The notes beneath the pieces were generated by a model. The model did no database searches, had not been told where the DNA came from, and was given only the letters and a program-made list of their open reading frames with translations. 64,000 nucleotides of DNA from Cohnella herbarum (GTDB taxonomy: Bacteria > Bacillota > Bacilli > Paenibacillales > Paenibacillaceae), in NCBI RefSeq assembly GCF_012849095.1, contig NZ_CP051680.1, positions 6,196,001-6,260,000 of the forward strand, given 5' to 3'. This document shows positions 46,101 to 54,181 of the stretch, in pieces. The position numbers and the translations under genes are program-made. How positions within the stretch are numbered: position 1 is the first letter of the stretch; every line of letters begins with the position of its first letter.

Positions 46101-48606
46101 CTATACGGAGTTCGCCGAAGCGATCAAATTCGAAATGACGACGCACGAAATTGGCAAACTTTTGATGAAAGCCTCCGAAAAACTGATGGATCATTTGCCC
46201 CTCGGCAAGCTGTTATACTGGGGAGAAACGCAATGGGCGGGCAAAACGCTGGACGATATTTTGGAAGCGGACCTAAAAGAGCTTGAAGATCGGTTGAAAC
46301 AATACAGTTGCAAATTAAAACCGTACAAGGAACCGGCTGCCGACCCCAAATATATTTGGGATCCAAGCGGATTCCTATACGAAGGCTATGAGGCGAACGT
46401 GCTGGAAGGGGTATCGGCGACGGCATTGAATTTGGATGTCGCAGCGAATGAATGGAAAGTCTGGGATGCCGAGTGGTACGGCCAGATCAATCCTCAAATT
46501 TCGAATTCGCAAGGCCGGTATGGATGGGACGTGCCGGAGGGGAAATGGAAGGTTCGATACGAGAAGGACGGTTACGAGACGGCTTACAGTGGCGATCTTG
46601 ACGTGCCGCCGCCTCACTTCGACGTCAACATCCCGATGGTGAGCTACCTACCGCCTGCGGTTGATTATGTGAAAGCGGCTCCGGGAGGGACGAAGCTGGA
46701 GGTCGGATTCAGCAAGCCGATGTCGGGAGAATCGGTAGGGGACGGCTCCATTATTATGGATAGTGCGGGCGGAGTCGCAATACCGGGCACCGTACAATTG
46801 AAAGATCCCGTTACCGTTCCGGGCGGAAATACGTTATCGAAGGTACTCGTATTTAGGCCGGATCAGCCTGTAGCCGAAGGTCGGTACAAGGTTACGATTA
46901 GCGCGGAGCTGGCTAGCTATGCCGGAGTCCCTCTCGGTCAGGAAGCGAGTCGGGAGGTTGATGTTGTCGCGAAAGACGTCACGCCTCCGGCTAAAGTCGA
47001 GGAGTTGTCGGGCGGACTAACCGATACGACCGCATCGCTTGTTTGGGAGCAGCCGAGAGATCTGGATTTCAGTGTAACTAGAATTCATTGGAAGAAAGCG
47101 GGCGAAGCCGCGTACGGACATTCTGTTGATGTGGCCAAAGACAAATCATGGGTAACGATTACCGGTCTGGATTTCAAAGGCGGGTACGAATTCATGGCGT
47201 ACGCCGTCGATGAATCCGGCAATGAATCTTCGGGTGTTCCATTAAGCTTGATTCCTGCGGCCAAAGTAGATCTAGCGCCTCCTTATTCGGTTCAAAACTT
47301 CAACGTAAAGCCATCGGGCGCAGGGAAGCTTGCCGCCGTTTGGTCCGACCCCGTAGCGGAAGATTTGGCGAAGCTACGGTTGACGTGGAAGCCGGAAGGC
47401 TCGGATACCGGCGAACAAACCGCGGATGTGGCGAAAGGCGTTAACAAATATGCGATCGAAGGCTTGAAGTCCGTTACGAAGTATAAGGTGGCGATCGTCG
47501 CGATCGACGCAAGCGGCAATGAATCGGCGATAACGAGCCAGATCGTAGAAACCTCCGCCGACAGCGTTACCAGTCCGGGCGGGGGCACGAATTCCGGCGG
47601 AGGCCCTTCCGGGAGCGGCACGAATAACGAGTCGTCCAAAGAGTGGAAGGTTGGAGCCGAAGGAGGAATTTTGGACGCTTTCGAGGGTCGATTTAAGCTC
47701 CACGCGGAGAAAGATACTTTCCTCGACGGAATGAAGTTGACGGTTGAGGAACTGCCAAATTCCGGTGTTGCTCTTCCGTCTGGTTATAGCTGGCATTCGT
47801 CCTCCTATTCGCTGACAAGCGATAAAGCGGAGCCGAAAAAACCGATGAAGCTTTCGCTATCCTTCGATCCCGCAACGGTCGACGCGAATGATGTCCGCCG
47901 ATTAGGGATTTATAAGAAAGATTCCTCTAAGGGATGGAGCTATGTCGGAGGAATCATAGATTCGAAGCAGCATCGGGTTTCCGTTAACGTCAAGGAGTTG
48001 GGCGAGTACGCGATCTTGCTTTACAACCATCCGTTCTCGGATCTTTCAGAGCATTGGGCTCGCAAAGATATCGACGTTCTAGTCAGCCGCCATCTATTGA
48101 ACGGCGTCACGGAGGAGCGGTTCGAGCCGAACCGGGCCGTTAGCAGGGCCGAGTTCGCGCGAATGGCCGTTCAATTGCTGCGGGCGCTTAGGGACGATGG
48201 AACTGCGAGCTCCGGAGCTACGGCCAAATCATTTGCCGATATACCCGCGGGAGCGTGGTATGAAGAAGCGGTTAACGAAGCTTCGGCGCTCGGACTGATC
48301 TACGGAGCGAACGGGCGATTCCGGCCGAACGATCCCGTCTCGCGGGAAGAAGCGGCGGTCATTCTCGCGCGCGCGTTAGGTTTCGATCCTACGAACGATA
48401 TTAATACGGACAGCATTCTAGGTCAGTACAAAGACGGCTCGATCGTGTCCAAATGGGCGAGTAAATCCTCCGCGTACCTCATTCAAGCAGGAGTGCTGAA
48501 CGGCTCGGGAGGGAAGTTACTGCCTGCAGCGCAGACAACGCGAGCCGAATCGGCTTCGCTCCTGCTCCGGGCGCTTAACTCCCGGGGACGGATTGTCGAG
48601 CCGTAA
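40177..48606 (+). CDS. giant S-layer-anchored multidomain surface protein
   Basis: The protein has 2809 residues. Signal peptide 1-27 (ends GGARA); an FN3-like domain (about 160-265); a TolB-like propeller (about 268-620) with repeated SxDGRYxxF blades (ISGDGRYVVFEKA, VSDDGRYLGVDY); several carboxypeptidase-regulatory/SpaA-like beta domains (about 825-908, 1118-1205 and 1208-1295); Ig-like and unassigned domains; two FN3 domains (about 2268-2462); a Gly/Ser linker; and three SLH domains at the end (about 2616-2804; PFSDLSEHWARKDIDVLV) that bind pyruvylated wall polymer. A region reading DPSGFLYEGYEANVLEG to FDVNIPMVSY is shared by large paenibacillar surface proteins. ATG at 40177 follows AGGAAGGTGA. 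Adhesion or an envelope scaffold is inferred. Confidence 0.9.
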   Translation: MMKRIMAYALAASLLLGAIVPGGARANEAEGTTSSAQEIVEQALLEMIDEAASTAEAGSAEAEPAESNPPTIPSPTIDPMPEYTNQSVVSIRGMAVPLSQVSVFRIQPDVPEPSNLGSTTASDTGVYEIPLSLGEGKFELYATAERNGRTSRNSDPVAFEIDLTPPADDMEVEWSNVAYNEIQLTWQPPTVPDPANPGHSIPDPGIDRYRLERMDGTLVTETTELRYVDLGLPEESYVNYKLFAIDKAGNQSGGYGVQASTFHRYASMIEPDEGESIGRPLISRDGKTIVYESNRQDRYGIVLYTIATRSKTFIEIEGDSINGPGLAISGDGRYVVFEKATENNTKASVIRFDRETGNSEPIVTVTGDNARLFSLSISNDGSKLVFVSSSGDLTPGDTNGIQDVFMADMNKPSNERIKRLSEGPNGQNATALSLEPVISGDGKYAAFISSAPELFPGGSAEGSSKRMFLYDIVAGSLSYTPIKYIEGEDEFEIIVDLLSMSSDGRYIGVKGNNRTTLLVYDRQTATLKFAWKPEGSGNPYFGSLSVSDDGRYLGVDYSMHHTQVRDPFLSVFGGVIWDTETGSFQYIGRLKGGTTQVGLGGDGNRAVFKNGEEEIYTVCFEECSDSPVDPIVSAKWSVPSNDRIFDQLKPGTDIAIQATGSAGLTVEAVVSYREAAGDGSEDPVAKETRIDLAEGSPPGLYEGVFTVAQGIAKIDAIKVMPKTGSFAGKTVSGLPVKVAGKLIVDIVTEHGDVLGESEMVLTGEMQTVSIPMASNVLHYEAYVPSDTYALKMRSKASDFLLGGQDNLAIHNGTDTSVVVTPVRSGLKVVVKKAGNAGPIQDALVTFKNKTSGAIIAEASTDSEGVANLTGEHQIDEEFTVSVRAPEGIQNPPNRTVKLKLGMNTLSYELSKTVDAIKDVTMSFAKQVGKGSAERPVIDSDSTVKVQATPGLELKAKVAYTQWSDDSRQVPGEKVLDLLEIAEGQYEGRFRITEGIMMIDRIFVQVGGSWLVKGYPVGATVASRLRLNFDFPQAGEWISTVSGASMLVGYSDKYFNYHWDSQMLKTDSRTYLFDVPYVQIAPYSLTLKPGTGPILPLQLQEMAQNYGQTLDVAVYPKYKISLSGSVKDEQGAGIAALYTLYDATKATNAIVANGSSDGNGSFSLSVESLAGAEYNLKIVPKDPAYSVETVNVVADSLIKAAGIVLKKKAFGSLSGRVYGTDGLPVEGATVTGTMLQEGIGKTYSTVTNAKGAYTLQLPAGTIEARASSDGNRGFLSPAVSVAIPATGGEQADLHLMDDAKLDLKLYTKSRGSTWQGPVDIDGTTAYHLGITSSHALTKFGSPLHVRAVAGDTVKICVNAIKANLPSECKEVKIGANNEASMEIRLEDTGSMVEFAVDNPNGGQISPISVIAVNQSVGGSLSTGFNNQMNIKNVLSLYNPGNYRMTITGANNSSAVIGFTLAAGQRLDLGKIPLQSNGKFTERQYNNLIATSDLSTPNGRITLRANYANQGIPAGRADGAKLLIELPKELEAIPGTLIVNGMAEEMKLTDGIVEVPLGNVATGGRGNVQIQMKVDGRASVKNVWTSAKIQYTEGAGKREEYIGMSVVELFPVTLRAPSKVSQSKIQLSGNAPAGEEVTVYDGDKAIGRAAVSPAGTWSLQTELVESDLIKHRLRTETTLNGARVSGQRAVIVYDPNDPGLIEVSMRQFNGRVQTFYPENGTAVFPYVVVPNYPFVYSLKFRDPNRVYDVKVRMGSYEIDVQPKDGLYTGVLSFPDILGPIWVSYETKSLPEDISEPMPSEEAVRDEMPDEFRNFQQGWIAIAGEKTPDGRTVPSGSAELEIKLEENLFAEIGITRTEVQSYTPSPQDLQRAERTGRDVYGVSVSHSREEDPASLTLTAYFPQRASTRSKGTNALTSAAGAVKVVFSLKNIYKGLDGGKKAYGAWKAYNNALKGPLFERIDKNIETAKAICDPQAAAYYTEFAEAIKFEMTTHEIGKLLMKASEKLMDHLPLGKLLYWGETQWAGKTLDDILEADLKELEDRLKQYSCKLKPYKEPAADPKYIWDPSGFLYEGYEANVLEGVSATALNLDVAANEWKVWDAEWYGQINPQISNSQGRYGWDVPEGKWKVRYEKDGYETAYSGDLDVPPPHFDVNIPMVSYLPPAVDYVKAAPGGTKLEVGFSKPMSGESVGDGSIIMDSAGGVAIPGTVQLKDPVTVPGGNTLSKVLVFRPDQPVAEGRYKVTISAELASYAGVPLGQEASREVDVVAKDVTPPAKVEELSGGLTDTTASLVWEQPRDLDFSVTRIHWKKAGEAAYGHSVDVAKDKSWVTITGLDFKGGYEFMAYAVDESGNESSGVPLSLIPAAKVDLAPPYSVQNFNVKPSGAGKLAAVWSDPVAEDLAKLRLTWKPEGSDTGEQTADVAKGVNKYAIEGLKSVTKYKVAIVAIDASGNESAITSQIVETSADSVTSPGGGTNSGGGPSGSGTNNESSKEWKVGAEGGILDAFEGRFKLHAEKDTFLDGMKLTVEELPNSGVALPSGYSWHSSSYSLTSDKAEPKKPMKLSLSFDPATVDANDVRRLGIYKKDSSKGWSYVGGIIDSKQHRVSVNVKELGEYAILLYNHPFSDLSEHWARKDIDVLVSRHLLNGVTEERFEPNRAVSRAEFARMAVQLLRALRDDGTASSGATAKSFADIPAGAWYEEAVNEASALGLIYGANGRFRPNDPVSREEAAVILARALGFDPTNDINTDSILGQYKDGSIVSKWASKSSAYLIQAGVLNGSGGKLLPAAQTTRAESASLLLRALNSRGRIVEP

Positions 48607-48696
48607 GTCCCGCAAGCGTGCGGAGATAAATAGGATTAGATGTCGGCACAAGCGGCTGGCAAAGGCGGGCACAGTCTCGCCGATTTGAAACTTTCT

Positions 48697-48720
48697 GTAA
48701 CCCGGCGAATGCCGGGTTAC
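48697..48720 (+). terminator. terminator of the giant protein gene
   Basis: GTAACCCGGC (48697-48706) pairs perfectly with GCCGGGTTAC (48711-48720) around GAAT, followed by TTTATTT. Confidence 0.85.
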
Positions 48721-49174
48721 TTTATTTGCGGAGTATAAGGATAAAGTTGTCTGTATTCATTCTTGTTATTTGAATGCCGCTAACGTAGCTCGCTACATGG
48801 CGATAATGCGATTTATCTATATGGAACGATTCATGCTTCATATCAACAACGTGCCAACTTAGTATATAGAATCAGAGGAAACCCGGAGCAGTACAGTTAC
48901 TTACTATTGAAGGGTGACAATAAGCACATATCGGCCATTATCAAAGAGTCGCGAGCAATCACCTGGCAAGACAGAGGGAGGTGGTTTCGCGGCTCTTTTT
49001 CGTCATGCTCTTATGGGGAGTAGATCTATGTCGGAAAATCTATGTCGGAAAATGTTGACTTTTGTAGGATGCTGTATTAAGATGACATTAATTTATTAAT
49101 CCGATAAATTAACTTGGTTTTATGAAAAAACGGAATCATGAATGCCTAATAGATTAACCAAACGGGGGATTACA
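48721..49174. other. intergenic region with a T-box-like remnant
   Basis: No gene is supported. The T-box-like segment at 48944-49010 is listed separately. Near 49050 TTGACT with TAAGAT about 17 bases later is a possible promoter for the solute-binding protein gene. Confidence 0.4.
48944..49010 (+). promoter_or_regulatory. T-box riboswitch remnant or terminator hairpin
   Basis: GACAGAGGGAGGTGGTTTCG followed by CGGCTCTTTTTCGTC closely resembles the 3' end of a T-box leader (consensus AGGGTGGNACCGCG, often followed by GCTCTTTTCGTC). The downstream arm of the usual terminator is missing, so it is probably defunct. AAGAGTCGCGA (48944-48954) can pair with TCGCGGCTCTT (48987-48997), followed by TTT, so it may now act as a simple terminator. 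No amino-acid or tRNA-synthetase gene follows directly. Confidence 0.42.
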
Positions 49175-50791
49175 ATGAAGCTCAAGAAGATTAACGTACT
49201 CGTAACCGCATTGATATTATCGATCGCACTCGTTGCGTGCACCAAGGATAATTCGAACAATAAGGGAACGGAAGCTAGCGGGACGGCGAGCCCGAGTGCC
49301 GGAGCAAGCGCTAGTTCGCCCGCGGAGCAGAAAGAATATAAGAACGAATTGCATATCGCGCTTACGGCTCAACCGCCGACATTGGATTCCGCGGTAACCG
49401 TGTCGTCCGTCGCGTTGGATACGGCAGGCAATATTTTCGAACAACTCTACACGCTGAATGCCGCTTACGAGCCGGTACCCGTGCTAGCGGAATCGGTGGA
49501 AACGAGCGCTGACGGATTAACGTATACGTTCAAGCTTCGTCAAGGCGTCAAGTTCCATAACGGCAAAGAGATGACGTCCGAAGACGTCGTGGCATCGATG
49601 AACCGCTGGTTGGTAACATCCTCCCGCGCGAAGGTGCTGCTGACGAACGCGAAGTTCGAAGCCGTGGATACCTACTCCGTGAAGCTGACGATAGAGAAGC
49701 CGGCTTCCGACGTCTTGATTCTCATCGCTTCCCAAGCTCAGTTCCCTTCGATTATGCCGAAGGAGATCGTCGAGTCCGCACCGGCGGAAGGGGTTACCGA
49801 GTATATCGGAACGGGCCCGTACAAGTTCCAAGAATGGAAGCAAGATCAGTACATTCACTTGGTAAGGAACAACGATTACCAATCTTCGCAAGAGACGGCA
49901 AGCGGGTTCTACGGTAAGAAAGAGGCGCCTACGGAAAACCTGTTCTTCCATTTCGTAACGGATCACGCAACGCGGATCGCAGGCGTGAAAACCGGAGAGT
50001 ACGATATTGCCGATGCCATTCCAATCGAGAACTACGACGAGCTTGCGGCCGACAAGAACCTCGAATTGCTTTCCTTCCCGGGAGGCGCGTTAACCGCATT
50101 CTTGAACACGAGCGAAGGTTTGTTGGCGGACGTCAAATACCGTCAAGCCATACTGGCGGCGCTGAACAACGAAGAGATCATGTTAGCTAGCTTCGCGAAG
50201 CCGGAGCTTTACTCCTTGGCGCCGGGATATTTGGGAGCGAACCAAGTGCAATGGGCGACGGATGCCGGCAAGGAATATTACAATCAAGCGGATCCGGAGA
50301 AAGCGAAGCAGTTGTTGAAAGAAGCCGGATATAAAGGCGAAGAAATCACGTTGCTTACGACGAAGGATTATGCGGAGATGTACGCCGCGACATTGGTTAT
50401 CCAAGAGCAGCTTCGTCAAGTCGGATTTAACGTGAAGGTCGATAACTACGATTTCCCTACTTTCTTGGAAACGAAGAACGATCGCAGCAAATGGGATTTG
50501 TTCGTGGCGAGCACGGGATATCAGTTAACTCCGCCGCAACTGTTGGCCGTGAACCCGGATTGGGCGGGATTGAACGACGACAAAGTCAAAGCGGCGCTGG
50601 CTGCGATCCGCGGAGCTGCGACTCCGGAAGACGCGAAGAAGGAATGGGAAACTCTGCAAGGCTACTTGTATGAGATCGGCTCCTCCACCGTTATTGGACA
50701 TTACAACGGCATCGTAGCCGTGAACAAAGCGGTCGAAAACTTCGAGTTGTTCGAAGCGCCGATCGTGTGGAACGCCAAAATCGCAAAATAA
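49175..50791 (+). CDS. peptide/nickel-type ABC transporter solute-binding lipoprotein (family 5)
   Basis: The protein has 538 residues. Lipoprotein signal with lipobox LSIALVAC near residue 21, a Ser/Ala-rich linker, then an SBP_bac_5 domain: ALTAQPPTLDSA, YTFKLRQGVKFHNGKEMT and GTGPYKFQEW. It binds an oligopeptide or similar solute outside the membrane and hands it to the permease encoded from 51280. The ATG at 49175 has a GGGGG-type site; the frame extends to 49142 without support. A strong hairpin after the stop (50803-50850) probably trims the transcript so that the binding protein exceeds the permease. Confidence 0.92.
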   Translation: MKLKKINVLVTALILSIALVACTKDNSNNKGTEASGTASPSAGASASSPAEQKEYKNELHIALTAQPPTLDSAVTVSSVALDTAGNIFEQLYTLNAAYEPVPVLAESVETSADGLTYTFKLRQGVKFHNGKEMTSEDVVASMNRWLVTSSRAKVLLTNAKFEAVDTYSVKLTIEKPASDVLILIASQAQFPSIMPKEIVESAPAEGVTEYIGTGPYKFQEWKQDQYIHLVRNNDYQSSQETASGFYGKKEAPTENLFFHFVTDHATRIAGVKTGEYDIADAIPIENYDELAADKNLELLSFPGGALTAFLNTSEGLLADVKYRQAILAALNNEEIMLASFAKPELYSLAPGYLGANQVQWATDAGKEYYNQADPEKAKQLLKEAGYKGEEITLLTTKDYAEMYAATLVIQEQLRQVGFNVKVDNYDFPTFLETKNDRSKWDLFVASTGYQLTPPQLLAVNPDWAGLNDDKVKAALAAIRGAATPEDAKKEWETLQGYLYEIGSSTVIGHYNGIVAVNKAVENFELFEAPIVWNAKIAK

Positions 50792-50802
50792 TCGGCTTAG
50801 CG

Positions 50803-50850
50803 GAGGGTGTTATAAGTTACCTATGTAACTTAGCTAACGCCCTCTCGTTT
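50803..50850 (+). terminator. strong hairpin between binding protein and permease genes
   Basis: GAGGGTGTTA (50803-50812) pairs with TAACGCCCTC (50835-50844), and TAAGTTAC (50813-50820) with GTAACTTA (50825-50832), about 18 bp in all, followed by TCGTTTATTT. Confidence 0.8.
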
Positions 50851-50938
50851 ATTTGCGGGCGCAGTCGAATGCACCTCCTTCTCAAAGACGGCGAAGTCGT
50901 TTAAGCTTGACCTATCGGATAGTTGCGTTTGTTCCAAT

Positions 50939-51123
50939 CTAACGGAACTCACAGACGTTAATTTGCTAAAATAGGCACTTTTCAAAATCTAACGGAAGCT
51001 AGCGCACTTATTTCAGCATTTTTCAATGAAAACATGCCTCATGAGCATAAATAGAAGCGCCCAGTTCCGTTACAATTTCAAAACACCTGTTTTCGTCGAA
51101 ATAACGTCCGTGGCTTCCGTAAG
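50939..51123. repeat. 185-bp four-arm palindromic element, family B
   Basis: CTAACGGAA begins at 50939 and 50989; the inverted arms AGTTCCGTTA and GCTTCCGTAAG begin at 51063 and 51113. Offsets are 0, 50, 124 and 174, the same as in family A although the sequence is unrelated. The outer arms match over about 26 bases (CTAACGGAACTCACAGACGT against its partner) and the inner arms over about 28, giving two nested stems. It lies between the binding-protein gene and dppB. Confidence 0.75.
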
Positions 51124-51279
51124 AAAGTAAATCTTGATTGTTTTACTGCAAAAGCTCTAAACGGGTGGAAAAAGCCAACTTCAACTCGGTCTCGAAGCAA
51201 GTTTAATGCGATTGCCAGGAGCCGAAACCGTCTAGGCTTGAACGATCGGCATTACAAAATAGTTAAATGAGGGGTTCTC

Positions 51280-52230
51280 GTGCTAGCGTACATCGCGAAA
51301 AGACTTTTGTCGCTAATTCCGGTATTGTTCGTCGTTACGGTCGCTATTTTCTTAATTATTCATATTACGCCCGGAGCTCCGGCGGCTACGATTCTCGGGA
51401 TAGAGGCTTCTCAAGAAGAACTGGACGCGCTCAATAAGGAGCTCGGCTTAAACCGTCCGATATACGAGCAGTATTTGTCCTGGGTTTCCGATCTATTGAA
51501 GGGGGACTTGGGGCAATCCCTCTACATGCAACAGCCGGTAGGCCAAGCGATTGCCGAGCACATCGGGCCGACTCTCTCCTTAGCGATACTCGCTCAAGTC
51601 ATAGCTCTTCTATTAGCCATCCCGTTCGGGATTATTGCTGCTTATAAGAGGGGCTCCGCGACGGATTATTCCCTAATGGGCGTGTCCTTGCTCGGAATGG
51701 CCGTTCCAAGCTTTCTGCTCGGTTTATTTCTTATGCTCTTCGTAGGCGTTAAGCTCCAATGGCTACCGGTTGCCGGCTACGAACCGCTGAGTAGCGGGTT
51801 ATGGGAGCATCTGAAGTATTTGATTCTTCCGGGCATTTCCTTGGGGGCGATCCAGGCCGCGTTGATAACGCGAATGACCCGGTCCTCGATGCTGGAAGTG
51901 CTAAATTTGAATTATATCAAAACGGCCCGGTCCAGAGGGTTGAGCGAAACGAAGGTGCTGCTGAAACACGCTTTCCGCAACGCTTTCCTACCTATTCTTA
52001 CGGTAATCGGACAGACGTTCGGCGTTCTCGTCACGGGAGCGGTCGTCGTGGAATCGATCTTTAATATTCCCGGATTGGGGCAATTAATCTTGAATTCGAT
52101 CACGAGAAGAGACTTCGCCGTTATCCAAGGCGTCGTTCTCAGCGTTACAGTGATCTACGTCGGATTGAATCTGCTCATCGATCTGCTATACGGCATCGTC
52201 GATCCGCGCGTTCGGTTGGACCGCAAATAG
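51280..52230 (+). CDS. dppB: dipeptide-type ABC transporter permease (DppB-like)
   Basis: The protein has 316 residues with six membrane helices. The N-terminus YIAKRLLSLIPVLFVVT and DLGQSLYMQQPVG are typical of DppB/OppB. The cytoplasmic coupling loop reads YIKTARSRGLSETKVLLKHA. GTG start after GAGGGG. It forms the channel with the DppC-like subunit encoded 15 bases downstream. The substrate is not known from sequence. Confidence 0.9.
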   Translation: MLAYIAKRLLSLIPVLFVVTVAIFLIIHITPGAPAATILGIEASQEELDALNKELGLNRPIYEQYLSWVSDLLKGDLGQSLYMQQPVGQAIAEHIGPTLSLAILAQVIALLLAIPFGIIAAYKRGSATDYSLMGVSLLGMAVPSFLLGLFLMLFVGVKLQWLPVAGYEPLSSGLWEHLKYLILPGISLGAIQAALITRMTRSSMLEVLNLNYIKTARSRGLSETKVLLKHAFRNAFLPILTVIGQTFGVLVTGAVVVESIFNIPGLGQLILNSITRRDFAVIQGVVLSVTVIYVGLNLLIDLLYGIVDPRVRLDRK

Positions 52231-52245
52231 GGAGGGGGAATCCAC

Positions 52246-53150
52246 ATGATTACGCTTCGGGATAAAGAAAACATAGCTCAGATCAGCGATAGATTAAAGA
52301 AAGAGCAACGAGCGTTACGCTATCGCCGCTTGAAATCCAATTACGGGCTGCTCATCGGCGCGTCCATTATGATCGCATTGGTTCTGATCGCCATCATCGG
52401 TCCGTTATTCACCCCCTATGGTCCGTACGGAATGAAGGTTATGGATCGGTTATTGCCCCCAGCGGGAGCCATTGGTTAGGGACGGACGAGTTCGGCCGCG
52501 ACCTGTTAACCCGAATTATTTACGGCGCGAGGGTGTCCATCAGCGTCGGACTTATCGTAGCGTTGCTATCTTCTTTGCTCGGCTTGATCATCGGGGTTTA
52601 CGCGACGTATTACAGAGTGCTGGACCATATCCTGATGCGGATTTGCGACGGCTTGATCGCCATTCCCGGCATATTGCTTGCGATCGCTCTCATGGCCGCT
52701 CTTGGCGCATCCGCATTTAACGTTATCGTCGCGCTAACGGTCGTATTCACCCCGAATATCGCGCGGGTGGTGCGATCGACGGCGCTTGTCGTTCGCGAGC
52801 AAACGTATATCGAAGCGATGCATGCCCAAGGAGCAAGTCATTCGCGTATTATATGGCTGCATATCGTGCCGAACACGTTATCGCCGTTGCTCGTACAAGC
52901 GACCTTCGTGTTTGCCGAGGCGATTATTTCGGAAGCGGCGTTAAGCTTCTTGGGCGCAGGCATTCCGGCGCCGGAAGCGAGCTGGGGGAATATCTTGCAA
53001 GCGGGCAAGCTGGTGATCTATAAAGCGTGGTGGATGGTCGTGTTTCCGGGCGTCGCGATTATCTTGTCCGTGCTCAGCTTGAACTTATTCGGCGACGGAT
53101 TGCGGGACTATCTGGATCCTCGCGTGAAAGCGAAACGGAAGAAGTCATGA
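52246..53150 (+). pseudogene. dppC: dipeptide-type ABC transporter permease (DppC-like), one-base frameshift
   Basis: The first 78 codons (helix SNYGLLIGASIMIALVLIAI, then YGPYGMKVMDRLLPPAGA) end early at TAG near 52479. Restoring one C in GAGCCATTGG near 52470 gives GAHWLGTDEFGRDLLTRI, the universal DppC motif, which joins directly to the second part (SISVGLIVALLSSLLG to YLDPRVKAKRKKS). The coupling loop YIEAMHAQGASHSRIIW is intact. All neighbouring subunits are intact, so a sequencing error in a C run is at least as likely as a mutation. Confidence 0.82.
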
Positions 53151-53176
53151 TATCCAATGAGACGGAGGTGTTACCC

Positions 53177-54181
53177 TTGAGCCATGTGCCTCTACTGGAA
53201 GTGAAAAATCTGAAGACGCATTTTCTTACGGAGCGGGGAAAGGTAACTGCGGTCAACGGGGTCAGCTTCGAGATCCATCCGGGGGAGATCGTCGGAATCG
53301 TCGGGGAATCGGGCTGCGGCAAGAGCGTCATGTCCCAATCGATCATCCGCTTGCTCGAGCACTCGGATCCGATCGAGTACGAAGGCGAAATCCGATTCGA
53401 CGGCGAGGATTTGCTAGCCGTGCCGCTTTCCCGGCTGCGAGGCGTCCGGGGCGACGAGATCTCGATGATCTTCCAAGACCCGCTTTCTTCGCTTAACCCG
53501 GTCTACACGATCGGCAACCAAATCGAAGAGGTGCTGCGTCAGCATCAGAAAATGTCCAAGAAAGCGGCGCGCAACAAAGCCATCGATATGCTGAGGGCAA
53601 CGGGAATCCCCTCCCCGGAAACACGGGTTGATGAATATCCCCATCAATTGTCCGGGGGCATGCAGCAGCGGGCGATGATCGCGATGGCCCTGTCCTGCGA
53701 GCCGAAGCTCTTAATCGCGGACGAGCCGACAACGGCGCTGGACGTGACGATACAGGCGCAAATTCTAGAGCTGATCGTTGAATTAAACCGGACCCTGGGG
53801 ATGGGCGTATTGTTTATTACGCATGATCTGGGCGTCGTATCGGAGATTTGCACGAGCGTTAAGGTGATGTACTTGGGACAAATCGTAGAAGACACGACGA
53901 CGGAGAAGTTATTTCGTTCACCGCTTCACCCTTATACGCAGGGGCTGATCAAGTCCATCCCGAGAATGGATGGAAACCGTCACGAGAAGCTTCACGTGAT
54001 CGAAGGGACCGTTCCTTCTTTGTCCGATATTCCTCGCGGCTGCAGCTTCTCCACGAGATGCCCGTATGCCGATGAAAAATGCTTCAGCGAAGAGCCCTTA
54101 ATGGAGAAGGCCGATGTCGGGCATAGCGTGAAGTGCTGGCATTACGCCCGAATCAATAGCTTAGAGGGGAGGGGGGCTTAA
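53177..54181 (+). CDS. dppD: dipeptide-type ABC transporter ATPase (DppD-like)
   Basis: Walker A GESGCGKS, signature LSGGMQQR, Walker B LLIADEPTTALD, and a C-terminal oligopeptide-transporter extension with the cysteine motif CSFSTRCPYADEKC. It hydrolyses ATP to drive uptake as one half of a DppD/DppF heterodimer. TTG at 53177 has GGAGGTG in front; an ATG at 53147 that overlaps the dppC stop (ATGA) is the alternative start and cannot be excluded. The next ATPase gene begins directly after this stop. Confidence 0.9.
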   Translation: MSHVPLLEVKNLKTHFLTERGKVTAVNGVSFEIHPGEIVGIVGESGCGKSVMSQSIIRLLEHSDPIEYEGEIRFDGEDLLAVPLSRLRGVRGDEISMIFQDPLSSLNPVYTIGNQIEEVLRQHQKMSKKAARNKAIDMLRATGIPSPETRVDEYPHQLSGGMQQRAMIAMALSCEPKLLIADEPTTALDVTIQAQILELIVELNRTLGMGVLFITHDLGVVSEICTSVKVMYLGQIVEDTTTEKLFRSPLHPYTQGLIKSIPRMDGNRHEKLHVIEGTVPSLSDIPRGCSFSTRCPYADEKCFSEEPLMEKADVGHSVKCWHYARINSLEGRGA

